Source: G963664935 sp963664935
GTDB lineage: Bacteria; Pseudomonadota; Gammaproteobacteria; Methylococcales; G963664935
Assembly (NCBI GenBank): GCA_963664935.2
Contig: CAXXSE010000007.1
Coordinates: 744,001 to 808,000 of the forward strand
Length of the DNA stretch: 64,000 bases
Direction of reading: 5' to 3'
Below the pieces are notes generated by a model. It was given only the letters and a program-made list of their open reading frames with translations. It did no database searches and had not been told where the DNA came from. Each line of letters starts with the position of its first letter. The first letter of the stretch is position 1. Below, piece by piece: positions 1 through 9,710 of this stretch. Both the position numbers and the translations under genes were made by a program.

Positions 1-909
1 CGGATCAAGCTCACCGACCGCTTGGTGGCCATGGCGATTCATTTTGCGGTGACGAATCACTGTCTGTGTTATTTGGTGTTGGATGCCTTTTTTTCAACCG
101 GGGGCGTATTTCGAGCTTGCCACTATTATTCAATCCAGCATCAGGCGCGGTGGGTTGAGGTGCTGGTCAAAGCCAAGAATAGCTATGTGGGTTATTTCCC
201 CGCGCCACCGAAACCCGCCTCTCGACCCGGACCTCAGCCGCTCTATGGCGAGAAAGTGTGTTTAAGAGAATGCTTCGACCACCTTCATTTGTTTGAGACG
301 GTGACCTGTCAAGTCTACGGTAAAACCGAATCCATCCGGGTTATGACGCTTACACTGTTATGGCGGCCCATCGCTGATCAGGTGTTATTTATTCTCGCCG
401 TCACCTCAAAAGGCCCAATGGTTCTAATGAGTTCCGATTTAACGCTGTCAGCCATTGATGCCGTTGAACTGTATTGTGCTAGAACCCGCATTGAAATCAT
501 GTTCGCGATGTTAAAGCATGTGATCGGCGCCTTTAAATTTCGTTTTTGGACTAAAAAATTGCCAAAACATTCTAGACGCCCCTTTTCCAATCGTCTTCTC
601 AAAGCCCCACAGCCCCAGGATATTCATACCGTTCAAGCGTGCTGGCGAGCCTATGAAATCTTCGTGCTCTGTGCCTCCATTGCCTTGGGGTTAATGCAAT
701 TGATTGCGCTCCAGTATCAAGATACGATTTGGTCTGAGCACTCGCTTTATCTTCGCACTCAATCGCGTGATTTGCCATCGGAGAAAACCGTCAAGCAAAT
801 TTTAGTGCCATTGTTCCTCAAACAATTCTTTCGACTTGAGGAAAATGGCATGATTCAACAGATCCGTGCCCGCTTGATGGCTGTTTCCGATGAAATAGAT
901 GACGATTAA
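1..909 (+). mobile_element. Transposase, DDE (IS4-like) family, 5' truncated by window edge
   Basis: The reading frame is open from base 1 to a TAA at 907-909, so the N-terminus lies outside the window. Seen: a hydrophobic strand ending in an aspartate (LVLDAFF) and, about 130 residues later, a Y..R..IE..F..LK block. These resemble the second Asp and the Y-R-E signature of IS4-type DDE transposases. The C-terminal part is hydrophobic, as is common at the end of these proteins. The family assignment rests on these two motifs only, and no terminal inverted repeat was recognised downstream. It lies outside the conserved hemA cluster, which fits a transposon bordering the core block. Confidence 0.6.
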
Positions 910-1337
910 ACTGAATGAGGCGTTCTATGCTCTAATTCTCTGCGATCTTTTCAAAATTTTTCATCAAACATACTACGATGGAGAGGGTAGTTTTGCCCCG
1001 CTTTTCTCGCTGTTAACTCACGACTGCCGAGTTACAAATTTGAATGCCCAGTTGCTTAGCATCGTATCCGGGCCAACAACGATTCTTCATGCTGCTGGAG
1101 CTATCGCTCTACGTGCTACCAGTCAACAAGTAAAAGGTTTCATCGATAACCCGTTAATAAGGGCAATTTATGCTAATCGCGAATTGCAAAATAGGCGTGC
1201 TACTCCGCATCATTGAGGTGGGTTTATATCTCAAGCATTATGCTTCCTTATAAAGTTCTCAAATATGGAACCTGTCTTTCCAAAAAGCCGACAGCTTTAT
1301 TCTAATGCCTGTACCCAAACGCCCCTGAGACCCTTCG
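910..1337. other. Intergenic stretch, no supported gene
   Basis: About 430 bases between the transposase stop and the stop of the JAMM protease gene. An open frame at 899-1216 (105 codons) overlaps the transposase end, but has no recognisable domain and no ribosome binding site in a convincing place, so I do not call it a gene. The right end of the upstream transposon presumably lies here, but I could not identify its inverted repeat. Confidence 0.5.
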
Positions 1338-1802
1338 CTACGAAATTCTATGTGAATTGTGAGCCAACAGCCTGATCTCCCTAAATTCTCTAGACTTATT
1401 TATCCAAAAACCCCGTATTTCCGGATTTCCTTGAACACCCAGAGAAATAATAATATAAAGAACCTCGTAATAGGCGGCTTCATTCAAATCCCTTTCAGAC
1501 GGAGATGCTTCGGAATTAGGATGCGAATGATAAATGGCGAACAGATCTTGATTAGATTCCCTCATAGTCCGCATAGCATTAATCTGCTGTTGCGCATCCA
1601 TTTTAAACCGTGACTCCGGCATTGATGAAATATTGTCTATTGGATAACAACATATCGGCACACCATTTCGACTGCCAATGAGCCCACAGATCTCAATTTG
1701 TGGGGAGGATTGGGCATGATGCGCCAATTGGTTCAGGAGAGAGAGTGGAATTTCGATTTCCTCGTCGGTCATTGGCATGTGGTGGAGAATAACGAAGACC
1801 AT
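1338..1802 (-). CDS. JAMM/MPN (M67 family) metallopeptidase-like protein
   Basis: 154 residues. Seen: E37 in the QIEICGLIG segment, then YHSHP with H92 and H94, then PSERD with S102 and D105. Together these are the complete JAMM zinc-protease signature (E...HxH...S..D). Single-domain prokaryotic members are often linked to removal or processing of small ubiquitin-like sulfur carriers (ThiS/MoaD type), but no such partner or ThiF/MoeB enzyme lies within this window. The gene starts 3 bp after the prmC stop on the same strand and probably shares its transcript (hemA-prfA-prmC-this gene). All metal ligands are present, so activity is expected; the substrate is unknown. Confidence 0.8.
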   Translation of the reverse strand: MVFVILHHMPMTDEEIEIPLSLLNQLAHHAQSSPQIEICGLIGSRNGVPICCYPIDNISSMPESRFKMDAQQQINAMRTMRESNQDLFAIYHSHPNSEASPSERDLNEAAYYEVLYIIISLGVQGNPEIRGFWINKSREFREIRLLAHNSHRIS

Positions 1803-1805
1803 ATT

Positions 1806-2675
1806 TTAGCCATCCGTGGGAAGCCATTTCGCCACTGTGGCTCTGAGATGACCGGATAGATCACGATACGCGGAAATGTCGGAAAATCCATCTTCGGCCA
1901 AGAGGTCGGCGACGAGCCCGGCTTGCGTATATCCGTGTTCAAAAATCAAGTAACCTTTGGGCTGAAGGTGATTGGTTGCGTCCTTTGAAATGGTTTTAAG
2001 GGCATCTAAACCATCGTGCCCTGACTTTAAAGCGTTAACCGGTTCAAAGCGAACATCTCCCTGGTGTAAATGCGGGTCATTTTCCGCAATGTAAGGTGGA
2101 TTGCTAACAATCAGATGATATTTTTGGTCGGGGAGATTGGAAAGCCAGTCGCTCAAATAAAAGGCGATGTTCATCGCTGAATGGTTCTTTGCGTTGGTTT
2201 CAGCGAGTGCGAGGCTTGAGCGGCAATTATCGCAGGCATCGATTTGGAGGTCGGGGCGTTCGTGGGCGAGTGCAATGGCAATCGCACCACTGCCGGTGCC
2301 GAGATCGGCAATCCGCCAATCTTTGTCCTTTGGTATGAGGCTTAAACCAAGTTCCACCAGGAGTTCGGTTTCCGGTCGCGGGATGAGTACATTGGGATTG
2401 ATATCTAAATCCAGAGACCAGAATTGCTTTTGGCCTACCAAATAAGCAACAGGGTTTCCAGCGTATCGGTTTTCGATCAGATTTTCCATCGCACTCAGTT
2501 GATGCGATTCCAGCACCCTTTCCGGCCAAGTGTGGAGATAACTGCGTTGTTTGCAAAGGGCATGGGCGATTAATACTTCCGCGTCCAAGTGGGGTGTCGG
2601 GCTGGTTGCGGTCAGTTTTTCCTTGGCCCGGCGAAGGACTTCATGGATCGAATTTATTGGGTATTGTTGGGCCAA
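1806..2675 (-). CDS. prmC: Peptide chain release factor N5-glutamine methyltransferase
   Basis: 289 residues, normal family length. PrmC methylates the glutamine of the GGQ motif in RF1 and RF2 using S-adenosylmethionine. Seen: an N-terminal helical region for release factor recognition (about 1-75), the SAM-binding motif DLGTGSG at 124-130, and the catalytic NPPY motif at 192-195. It lies downstream of prfA on the same strand, so enzyme and substrate are co-expressed, the usual arrangement in gammaproteobacteria. The 71-bp gap to prfA holds no obvious terminator. Confidence 0.95.
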   Translation of the reverse strand: MAQQYPINSIHEVLRRAKEKLTATSPTPHLDAEVLIAHALCKQRSYLHTWPERVLESHQLSAMENLIENRYAGNPVAYLVGQKQFWSLDLDINPNVLIPRPETELLVELGLSLIPKDKDWRIADLGTGSGAIAIALAHERPDLQIDACDNCRSSLALAETNAKNHSAMNIAFYLSDWLSNLPDQKYHLIVSNPPYIAENDPHLHQGDVRFEPVNALKSGHDGLDALKTISKDATNHLQPKGYLIFEHGYTQAGLVADLLAEDGFSDISAYRDLSGHLRATVAKWLPTDG

Positions 2676-2746
2676 TGTTGCGGATTTCGTCGGGAATGCC
2701 GATCAGCCAATATGCTTTACCTGGATACGGTTAAACCTAATATTCA

Positions 2747-3832
2747 TTATTCATTGGCTAGTTTTGTCAGCAATTCGGCTTGATGTTCGTTTCGTAACGG
2801 GTCGATGACCGGATTTAGATCGCCTTCGAGTATTTGCTCTAACTTGTAGAGCGTCAGATTGATTCTATGGTCGGTTAGGCGTCCTTGAGGATAATTGTAG
2901 GTTCGTATCCGCTCCGAGCGGTCTCCGCTGCCGACTTGGATTTTCCGATTTTCGGCCAATTCCGATTGTTGTTTTTCTTGTTCTGCAGCGAGTAGACGGG
3001 ATTGGAGCAGCGACATGGCACGCGCCCTGTTTTTGTGTTGGGAGCGTTCATCCTGACATTCTACAACAACTCCGGTGGGTAGGTGGGTGATCCGAATCGC
3101 GGAATCGGTTTTGTTGACGTGTTGCCCCCCCGCGCCGGATGCTCTGAAGGTATCGATGCGTAATTCCGAAGGATTAATATCGATTTCATCGATCACTTCG
3201 ACTTCCGGCATGATGGCCACGGTACAAGCGGAGGTATGAATCCTGCCTTGGGATTCGGTTTCAGGAACCCGTTGAACGCGGTGGGTGCCTGACTCGAATT
3301 TAAGTCGAGAATAAACTTCCGAGCCGGAGATGCGGAGTATGATTTCTTTATAGCCCCCATGATCTCCGAGACTTTCGCTAATGGCTTCGATGCTCCAACC
3401 ACCCGTTTCGGCGTACTTGTGGTACATGCGAGAAAGGTCCCCGGCGAAAATAGCCGCTTCATCGCCACCGGTGCCGGCTCGGATTTCCAGGAAGATATTC
3501 CGGTCGTCGTTGGGGTCTTTTGGGAGCAATAGGACTTGAAGTTCCTTTTCCAGTACTGCCATATGCTTTTTAGCGGCCTCAATTTCTTCTTTCGCCAACT
3601 GTCGGACTTCAATATCATTATCTTCTAATAAGGATTGAATAGATTCGATTTCTTCTAAGGTCTCACGGTATTTAATATGCCGGTCCATGAGTGGGTTGAG
3701 TTGAGAGTATTCCTGGCTCAAAGTGCGAAAACGATTTTGGTCCTTTTGGGTTTCGGGTTGAGATAACAGCGCTCCGATCTCTTCAAAGCGAAGATTAAGG
3801 TTTTCAAGTTTTTGTTTAATCGAATCTTTCAC
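2747..3832 (-). CDS. prfA: Peptide chain release factor 1
   Basis: 361 residues. RF1 ends translation at UAA and UAG in the ribosomal A site. Seen: the tripeptide anticodon position P-E-T at 190-192 (the P-x-T form of RF1) and GGQ at 235-237 within GAGGQHVN, which contacts the peptidyl transferase centre and is the PrmC substrate. Its first four bases overlap the end of hemA (3829-3832), so translation is probably coupled. No unusual changes were seen. Confidence 0.97.
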   Translation of the reverse strand: MKDSIKQKLENLNLRFEEIGALLSQPETQKDQNRFRTLSQEYSQLNPLMDRHIKYRETLEEIESIQSLLEDNDIEVRQLAKEEIEAAKKHMAVLEKELQVLLLPKDPNDDRNIFLEIRAGTGGDEAAIFAGDLSRMYHKYAETGGWSIEAISESLGDHGGYKEIILRISGSEVYSRLKFESGTHRVQRVPETESQGRIHTSACTVAIMPEVEVIDEIDINPSELRIDTFRASGAGGQHVNKTDSAIRITHLPTGVVVECQDERSQHKNRARAMSLLQSRLLAAEQEKQQSELAENRKIQVGSGDRSERIRTYNYPQGRLTDHRINLTLYKLEQILEGDLNPVIDPLRNEHQAELLTKLANE

Positions 3833-5088
3833 GTATCGTCTTTTAGTTGAAAAATTTCTTGGGCGGCCGCAATCAATTCGTGGCGTTCGTTGATGCCCGC
3901 CCGTTTAATCTGAGTGGTTGGGCCATGGACCAACTTATTGGTCAAGGAGTGCGCTAATAACCTCAAAGCTTCCTCCGTGGAGATATCGCTCCCTAGACTG
4001 TGTAATGCTTTGGCAAGCGCTTCATCCCGGATTGATTCGGCTTGCATTCGAAAATCGCGAATCGTTGTGACGGCATCTTGAGCGCGCAACCAAGCCATAA
4101 AATGCTCGACTTCGGTATCGATGATCTCCTCGGCTTGCTTGGCCGCCTGACGACGGGAGTGTAAACTTTCCTCGACAGTGTTTTCAAGGTCATCAACCGT
4201 ATAGAGATAAACATCGTTGAGTTGTCCGACCTCGGGTTCGATATCGCGGGGAACCGCTAGATCGACCATAAACATGGGTTTGTGTTTGCGAATTTTGATG
4301 GCGCTTTCCACGGAACCTTTGCCCAGGATTGGGAGTTGACTGGCGGTTGACGAAACCAGGATATCCGCGTTTGCAAGATGATCGGGTAGTTCTGATAACG
4401 CTATTGCAAAGCCTCCAAACCGGGCGGCGAGTACATGGGCGTTTTCGAAGGTGCGATTCGCGATAATAAGTTGGCCGATTTTGTTTTCGCGCAAATGCCG
4501 GGCCGTTAATTCGATGGTTTCACCAGCGCCGATCAGAATTGCCGTTTGTTGCCTGATATCGTCAAAAATCCGTTGGGCGAGCCGAACCGCCGCGAACGCC
4601 ACGGAAACGGGGCTCGACCCTATGGCGGTATCGGTACGGACTTTCTTAGCCGCCGCGAAGGTATATTGAAAGAGTTTCCCCAGGTCTTTCCCCAAAGCTC
4701 CCGCTGTACTGGCAACATGGTACGCGGATTTCATCTGGCCGAGTATTTGCGGCTCTCCCAGGATCATTGAGTCAAGACCGCAGGCCACTCGGAACATATG
4801 ACGAATTGAATCGCTTTCGGTATGAAAATAGAGATAAGGACTGAACTCGGCGTGGTCGATTTTGCGGTATTGCGCCAGCCAGTCAACTATAATTTTTTGG
4901 TGTTCCGGTTTTATACCGCAATAGAGTTCGGTACGATTGCAGGTGGATAGGATCGCGGCTTCGTCTACTTCGGGAACGCTGATGAGATCGCTTAGCGCCA
5001 TACTTTGCGTTTCGGTTGGGAACGCGAGCCGTTCGCGGATCGAGACCGGGGCCGTGTTTTGGTTTAGACCGAGTGCGCAAAGGGTCAT
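3829..5088 (-). CDS. hemA: Glutamyl-tRNA reductase
   Basis: 419 residues, standard length. It reduces glutamyl-tRNA(Glu) to glutamate-1-semialdehyde with NADPH, the first committed step of C5-pathway tetrapyrrole synthesis. Seen: N-terminal catalytic domain with the STCNRTELY motif and nucleophile C50, a glycine-rich NADPH segment (LIGAGETIELTARHL), and a C-terminal helical dimerisation region. It heads the minus-strand operon hemA-prfA-prmC-JAMM. The 180 bp to the divergent TPR lipoprotein gene must hold both promoters, but I could not assign them with confidence. Confidence 0.97.
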   Translation of the reverse strand: MTLCALGLNQNTAPVSIRERLAFPTETQSMALSDLISVPEVDEAAILSTCNRTELYCGIKPEHQKIIVDWLAQYRKIDHAEFSPYLYFHTESDSIRHMFRVACGLDSMILGEPQILGQMKSAYHVASTAGALGKDLGKLFQYTFAAAKKVRTDTAIGSSPVSVAFAAVRLAQRIFDDIRQQTAILIGAGETIELTARHLRENKIGQLIIANRTFENAHVLAARFGGFAIALSELPDHLANADILVSSTASQLPILGKGSVESAIKIRKHKPMFMVDLAVPRDIEPEVGQLNDVYLYTVDDLENTVEESLHSRRQAAKQAEEIIDTEVEHFMAWLRAQDAVTTIRDFRMQAESIRDEALAKALHSLGSDISTEEALRLLAHSLTNKLVHGPTTQIKRAGINERHELIAAAQEIFQLKDDT

Positions 5089-5268
5089 TTCGTGAGGGAC
5101 ATACGGGTAAATCGATTATTGAGGTATAATTTAAAAAAAAATGTGGTTTGGCGCAAATTTTACATTTTTCGTGATGTCCAATCCATAACAGTGCATATTA
5201 TTCGGTGTGACAATTGGAAAACCAAAAGCATTTTATGCCTGTTTCAGTGATTCTCAAGTCCCCTTCCG

Positions 5269-7026
5269 ATGTATGAGTTCATTTTAGTGAAGAAGTGTCT
5301 TTTTTGTTTGGTTTTATATCTGTTGGTCCTATTGGCCGGGTGTGCGACGGTTTCCGATGCACCGCTCGAAACCGGCTCACCTCCGAAGATAACCGATACG
5401 GATTCAGCTGCTGAATCCGTGGTGACTTCATCTATTTCCTCGGATTTATTGTATCTTTTGCTCGGTGCTGAAATAGCGGGCCAAAAGGGCGCTTACGATG
5501 TTTCGCTGGAAAATTATATCAAAGCAACGAAATGGACCAACGATCCGAAGATAGCGGAACGGGCGACCCAGATTGCGTTGTTCAATAACAACCAGGAAAA
5601 AGCATCGGAAGCTGTCACGCTCTGGCTCCAAATGGATGCTGAAAGTGTGGATGCGAGGAAAATTGCCGCCATGCTGGATATCAAGCAAGAGCGATACGAG
5701 AAAGCCATTGATCATCTTAGAGCATTGAAAGTCCTCAAGGATAAGGATTTTCGAAAAATCATCATGGACATGACCCGGCATATGGACAAAGAGACCGGTA
5801 AAGAGAGTGCTTTTGAATTTATGGACCGTTTGAATAAGGCGTTTCCCGATGACCCGGATGTGCATTATGCCTACGCTTTACTGGCCATGACGAAAACCGA
5901 ATTGAATAGGGCGGATTTGGAGATAACAAAGGCCATCCAACTTCGTCCAGAATGGAGACAAGCGCGTATTGTCAAGGTGAGGATTCTTGCTCAAAAGGGT
6001 GAATCTGAAACCGCATTGTCGTTGCTAAAGGAGATGATGACTGAGGAGCCGGAAAATGAAGAGCTGCATATGATATATGCCCAATATCTGGTTGACTTGA
6101 AAGATTATTCCGCGGCGGAAAAAGAATTGCAAGGTATCATCGCTAAAAAACCCAAACAATACGACGCTCTTTATTCACTGGCTTTGGTAAAGCTGCAAAA
6201 TAAACAGGGGGACGAGGCCCGGGATCTGTTTTTAAAATTAGTCGATGCGCCTAAATGGCAAAATCAGGCTTTTTATTATCTCGGGCGAATTGATGCAAAA
6301 AATAAGCGAATCGAAAATGCCATTTCGTGGCTAGAGAAAATTATTCGAGGTCCCTTGGTTTTGGATGCGCAAATGACAATTGTATCTCTTCTGGCCTCCG
6401 ATGAGCGTCTGGGGGAAGCTCAAAATAATTTGCGTGCTTTGCATCGCCGTTTTCCTGATCAGGCGCATCGTTTTTATTTACTGGAAGCGGAGTTGTTGAG
6501 CGAAAGTCGTGACTATGAGGCTGCGTTCGGCGTGCTTAGCCGGGCATTGGAGTCCACGCCTGATCATTCGCAATTACTCTATACCAGAGCGTTGGTTGCC
6601 GAACGCTTGAATCGTCTGGATATCCTTGAACGGGATCTACTGCGTATATTGAAAAAAACCCCGGATGATCCAAATGCTTTGAACGCGTTGGGGTATACGC
6701 TTGCCGACCGAACCGATCGGTATGAAGAAGCGCGAACCTATCTTGATCGGGCAATTCAACTCAAACCGGACGATCCGGTGATTATAGACAGCTACGGATG
6801 GTTGCAATATAGACTAGGAGATTTTCAAATTGCCTTGGATTATTTGCGGCGGGCGTATAATTTGAACGAGGATCCTGAGATTGCCGCTCACCTTGGAGAG
6901 ATTTTGTGGGTAAGAGGACAAAAAGACGAGGCAAAAGCGGTCTGGAATAAGGCCTTGAATGAAGACCCGGATAGTACCTATTTGCTTAAAATAAAAGAGA
7001 ATTTCCCTGCTGCGTTTAACGAGTGA
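5269..7026 (+). CDS. TPR-repeat outer-membrane lipoprotein
   Basis: 585 residues. Seen: a hydrophobic signal peptide ending in the lipobox LLAGC (C25), then a low-complexity linker and many tetratricopeptide repeats, clear in the C-terminal third (the PDDPNALNALGYTLADR and PDDPVIIDSYGWLQYRLGD segments). No catalytic domain is visible, so it is probably a protein-interaction scaffold at the cell envelope. Proteins of this type upstream of lolB and ispE are common in gammaproteobacteria. The lolB start lies about 2 bp after its stop, indicating one operon. The exact function is unknown. Confidence 0.85.
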   Translation: MYEFILVKKCLFCLVLYLLVLLAGCATVSDAPLETGSPPKITDTDSAAESVVTSSISSDLLYLLLGAEIAGQKGAYDVSLENYIKATKWTNDPKIAERATQIALFNNNQEKASEAVTLWLQMDAESVDARKIAAMLDIKQERYEKAIDHLRALKVLKDKDFRKIIMDMTRHMDKETGKESAFEFMDRLNKAFPDDPDVHYAYALLAMTKTELNRADLEITKAIQLRPEWRQARIVKVRILAQKGESETALSLLKEMMTEEPENEELHMIYAQYLVDLKDYSAAEKELQGIIAKKPKQYDALYSLALVKLQNKQGDEARDLFLKLVDAPKWQNQAFYYLGRIDAKNKRIENAISWLEKIIRGPLVLDAQMTIVSLLASDERLGEAQNNLRALHRRFPDQAHRFYLLEAELLSESRDYEAAFGVLSRALESTPDHSQLLYTRALVAERLNRLDILERDLLRILKKTPDDPNALNALGYTLADRTDRYEEARTYLDRAIQLKPDDPVIIDSYGWLQYRLGDFQIALDYLRRAYNLNEDPEIAAHLGEILWVRGQKDEAKAVWNKALNEDPDSTYLLKIKENFPAAFNE

Positions 7027-7027
7027 T

Positions 7028-7660
7028 TTGTGCGTTTTTTTGAAAAACACCTTTCTATTGCAAATTCAAAAGTTCTTCAGGTACGCAATCGTTACTCTCG
7101 TATTGTTCGATTTAAGTGCTTGCGCTTGGACCGGAATCGTCCCTTCTCAACTATCGCAAAGCGATCGCCGGGTTCTATACAAGCTTGATGCCTGGCGGTT
7201 CGAAGGACGTTTGGCAGTCAAAACACATAATGATTCATGGCACGCGAATCTTGAATGGTCTCATTCCTTTGAGCTAGACAAGCTTCAGCTTTCGGGGCCT
7301 TTCGGCCAAGGCGCCACTCAAATCTTGATCTATCCCGATTCTATCCGAATCACCGACTCGAAAGGTAATACTGAGGTGTCAGAGAATCCGGGGCGAACCT
7401 TAGAGCGTCGGTTCGGATTTAAGGCGCCATTATCGGCGTTAAAATATTGGGTTCTGGGCGTCACGGAGCCGAATGCGAAGAACTGTATAGAAAATGATAC
7501 AAATGGATTCTTGAGGAAGATATGGCACAAAGATTGGGAGGTTTTTATAAAAAAATATAGGGTTCTAAATAAATATACAGTGCCGAAATTGATTGAAATA
7601 AAAAACGACGATGTTATTTTGAAATTGGTAATTGATCGTTGGAGTCAAGGGGTTGAGTAG
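7028..7660 (+). CDS. lolB: Outer-membrane lipoprotein receptor LolB
   Basis: 210 residues from a TTG codon. LolB accepts lipoproteins from periplasmic LolA and inserts them in the outer membrane. Seen: signal peptide with lipobox LSAC (C32); the mature part starts near WTGIVPSQ and continues with the W.FEGRLAVKT strand typical of the LolB beta-barrel, plus a LERRFGFKAPLSALKYWVLG segment matching the family. The start is uncertain: TTG 7028 leaves an N-region of more than 10 residues before the hydrophobic stretch. It is followed by ispE, the usual neighbour. Confidence 0.88.
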   Translation: MCVFLKNTFLLQIQKFFRYAIVTLVLFDLSACAWTGIVPSQLSQSDRRVLYKLDAWRFEGRLAVKTHNDSWHANLEWSHSFELDKLQLSGPFGQGATQILIYPDSIRITDSKGNTEVSENPGRTLERRFGFKAPLSALKYWVLGVTEPNAKNCIENDTNGFLRKIWHKDWEVFIKKYRVLNKYTVPKLIEIKNDDVILKLVIDRWSQGVE

Positions 7661-7706
7661 ATACGAAAATTTGTTTAATTTGCGGGAAGAAGTCTAAATA
7701 ATTACG

Positions 7707-8582
7707 TTGAATAAGGTAAATGCAAAAATAACGGATCAGGAATGCCTTCGGTGGCCCGCACCAGCCAAATTAAATTTGATGTTACGGATTGTGGGTCGAA
7801 AACCAGACGGCTACCATTTATTGCAAACCGTATTTCAATTCATCGATTTCTGCGATTACATTTCATTCGATTTAATCGACCAGCCGACGATTTGCTTAAA
7901 GTCACCGCTTTCTAACGTGCCGGATGATCAAAATTTATGTTTGCGTGCTGCGCGATTATTGCAAAAGGAGAGCGGATATCCTCATGGAGTCGAAATCGAA
8001 ATAGAAAAACAGTTGCCCATGGGGGCTGGTCTTGGCGGCGGGAGTTCCGATGCCGCAACAACATTGCTGGCTTTGAATAAATTGTGGGATTTACATTTGA
8101 GTTTCGATGAGATTATAAGGCTCGGATTGGGGCTTGGAGCCGATGTGCCAGTGTTTGTGTACGGTCGAGCCGCATGGGCTGAAGGGGTAGGAGACATTCT
8201 AACGCCGGTGGAAGTGCCTGAACCTTGGTATGTTGTGTTGAAACCAGAATGCCATGTTTCGACCTCAAATATATTTGCTTCTCCGGGATTGACAAGAAAT
8301 AATGATCCTGTCACCCTTGATAAGTTTATTTCGGGGTGGACGGAAAACGATTGTTTGCAAGTGGTTGCTGAAACCTATCCACAGGTGAGAGCGGCGTTGG
8401 ACGATTTGTCAAGATTTGGTCAGGCGCGGTTAACGGGCACGGGGGCTTGTGTGTTTGCGGCATTTGAATCCGAATCAAGAGCGGAGCAGGTTGTTGCGTC
8501 GCTGGCTGGACGGTGGCGTGCATTTGTTTCGAAAGGTTTGAGTCTCTCGCCTTTGCGTGAACGATTGTCGACGGCGCTTTGA
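7707..8582 (+). CDS. ispE: 4-diphosphocytidyl-2-C-methyl-D-erythritol kinase
   Basis: 291 residues from a TTG start. This GHMP kinase phosphorylates CDP-methylerythritol in the non-mevalonate isoprenoid pathway. Seen: the PAPAKLNL motif with the active-site lysine (K21) and the ATP loop PMGAGLGGGSSDAA (about 104-117). A GLGADVPVF segment carries the catalytic aspartate. The C-terminal LTGTGACVFAAF glycine motif is also present. It ends 6 bp before tRNA-Gln and shares the lolB-ispE-tRNA-prs order with many gammaproteobacteria. Confidence 0.96.
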   Translation: MNKVNAKITDQECLRWPAPAKLNLMLRIVGRKPDGYHLLQTVFQFIDFCDYISFDLIDQPTICLKSPLSNVPDDQNLCLRAARLLQKESGYPHGVEIEIEKQLPMGAGLGGGSSDAATTLLALNKLWDLHLSFDEIIRLGLGLGADVPVFVYGRAAWAEGVGDILTPVEVPEPWYVVLKPECHVSTSNIFASPGLTRNNDPVTLDKFISGWTENDCLQVVAETYPQVRAALDDLSRFGQARLTGTGACVFAAFESESRAEQVVASLAGRWRAFVSKGLSLSPLRERLSTAL

Positions 8583-8588
8583 AGTTTT

Positions 8589-8663
8589 TGGGGCGTAGCC
8601 AAGCGGTAAGGCACGGGGTTTTGATCCCCGCATGCCCAGGTTCGAATCCTGGCGCCCCAGCCA
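8589..8663 (+). tRNA. tRNA-Gln (TTG)
   Basis: 75 bases including an encoded CCA. The acceptor arms TGGGGCG and CGCCCCA pair fully. The anticodon loop carries TTG at 8621-8623 between CGGGG and CCCCG stems. The T-arm GGTTCGAATCC is canonical. It lies between ispE and prs. Confidence 0.97.
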
Positions 8664-8703
8664 AATTTTCTTCTACGATTCGTATTGTGTTTGGAGTGGT
8701 CTT

Positions 8704-9657
8704 GTGAACGACGCTGGGATTATGGTGTTCTCGGGGAACGCTAACCTTCCGCTGGCTCAAGGGATAGTTCGTAAGCTCAATATTCCCTTGGGATTGGCGA
8801 GTGTAGGGCGTTTCAGCGATGGTGAAGTCTCGGTCGAGATTGAAGAAAACGTTCGGGGGCGGGAGATCTTTGTCGTTCAGTCGACATGTGCGCCCACTAA
8901 CGAAAACCTTATGGAATTATTGGTTATTATCGACGCCTTGCGAAGATCCTCAGCGTCCATTATAACTGCGGTGATACCTTATTTTGGGTATGCCAGACAA
9001 GATCGTCGAACTCGGTCGTCCCGTGTGCCGATTAGCGCGAAGCTTGTGGCGGAGATGATTTCATGTTCCGGGGTGGATCGTGTGTTAACCGTGGATTTAC
9101 ACGCTGACCAAATCCAGGGTTTTTTCGATATTCCTGTTGATAACGTCTACTCATCTCCAATTTTGCTCGGTGATATTTGGCGGCAGAAATATCCGGATAT
9201 TTTGGTTGTGTCTCCTGATGTGGGGGGTGTGGTGCGAGCCAGGGCTCTAGCAAAACGGTTGGATGATGCCGATCTGGCAATTATCGATAAGCGGCGCCCG
9301 AGACCCAATGAGGCAAAAATCATGAATATCATTGGTAATGTTGATGGCCGTAGTTGCGTTTTGGTTGACGATTTGGTGGATACCGCGGGGACTTTGTGCC
9401 AGGCGGCGGTGGCTCTCAAAGAGCAGGGCGCCGTGAAGGTCGTTGCCTATTGTACACATGCCGTGTTGTCAGGTGTTGCAATTGACAATATACAACGCTC
9501 GCAATTGGATGAATTGGTGGTAACGGATACTATCCCGCTTCGTGCCGAGGGTGTGGCTTGCAGTAGAATTCGGCAGCTTGGAATCGCGGAAATGCTTGCG
9601 GAAACGATTAGGCGGATGGACTTTGGTGAATCCGTGAGCTCTATGTATGTTGATTAA
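8704..9657 (+). CDS. prs: Ribose-phosphate pyrophosphokinase (PRPP synthetase)
   Basis: 317 residues from the chosen GTG at 8704. It makes PRPP from ribose-5-phosphate and ATP for nucleotide, histidine and tryptophan synthesis. Seen: GRFSDGEVSV, the DLHADQIQGFF metal/ATP motif (from residue 131) and the PRPP loop VLVDDLVDTAGT (near 219-230). The frame is open further upstream into the tRNA-Gln gene, but that is not credible. GTG 8704 has a GGAG box 7 bases upstream and yields a protein close to the usual 315 residues. ATG 8722 is the alternative. Confidence 0.96.
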   Translation: MNDAGIMVFSGNANLPLAQGIVRKLNIPLGLASVGRFSDGEVSVEIEENVRGREIFVVQSTCAPTNENLMELLVIIDALRRSSASIITAVIPYFGYARQDRRTRSSRVPISAKLVAEMISCSGVDRVLTVDLHADQIQGFFDIPVDNVYSSPILLGDIWRQKYPDILVVSPDVGGVVRARALAKRLDDADLAIIDKRRPRPNEAKIMNIIGNVDGRSCVLVDDLVDTAGTLCQAAVALKEQGAVKVVAYCTHAVLSGVAIDNIQRSQLDELVVTDTIPLRAEGVACSRIRQLGIAEMLAETIRRMDFGESVSSMYVD

Positions 9658-9710
9658 AATTTGGCGAGAATAGCGGCCGTAAACGGCCGAGATAGTTTGG
9701 AGAAGATTAG

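Noticed and set aside
899..1216. 105-codon open frame after the transposase
   Set aside because: Overlaps the transposase end, has no recognisable domain, no good ribosome binding site and mixed composition.
5089..5268. TATAAT at 5125-5130 as a promoter for hemA or the TPR lipoprotein
   Set aside because: No acceptable -35 box at 16-18 bases on either strand, so direction and function cannot be assigned.
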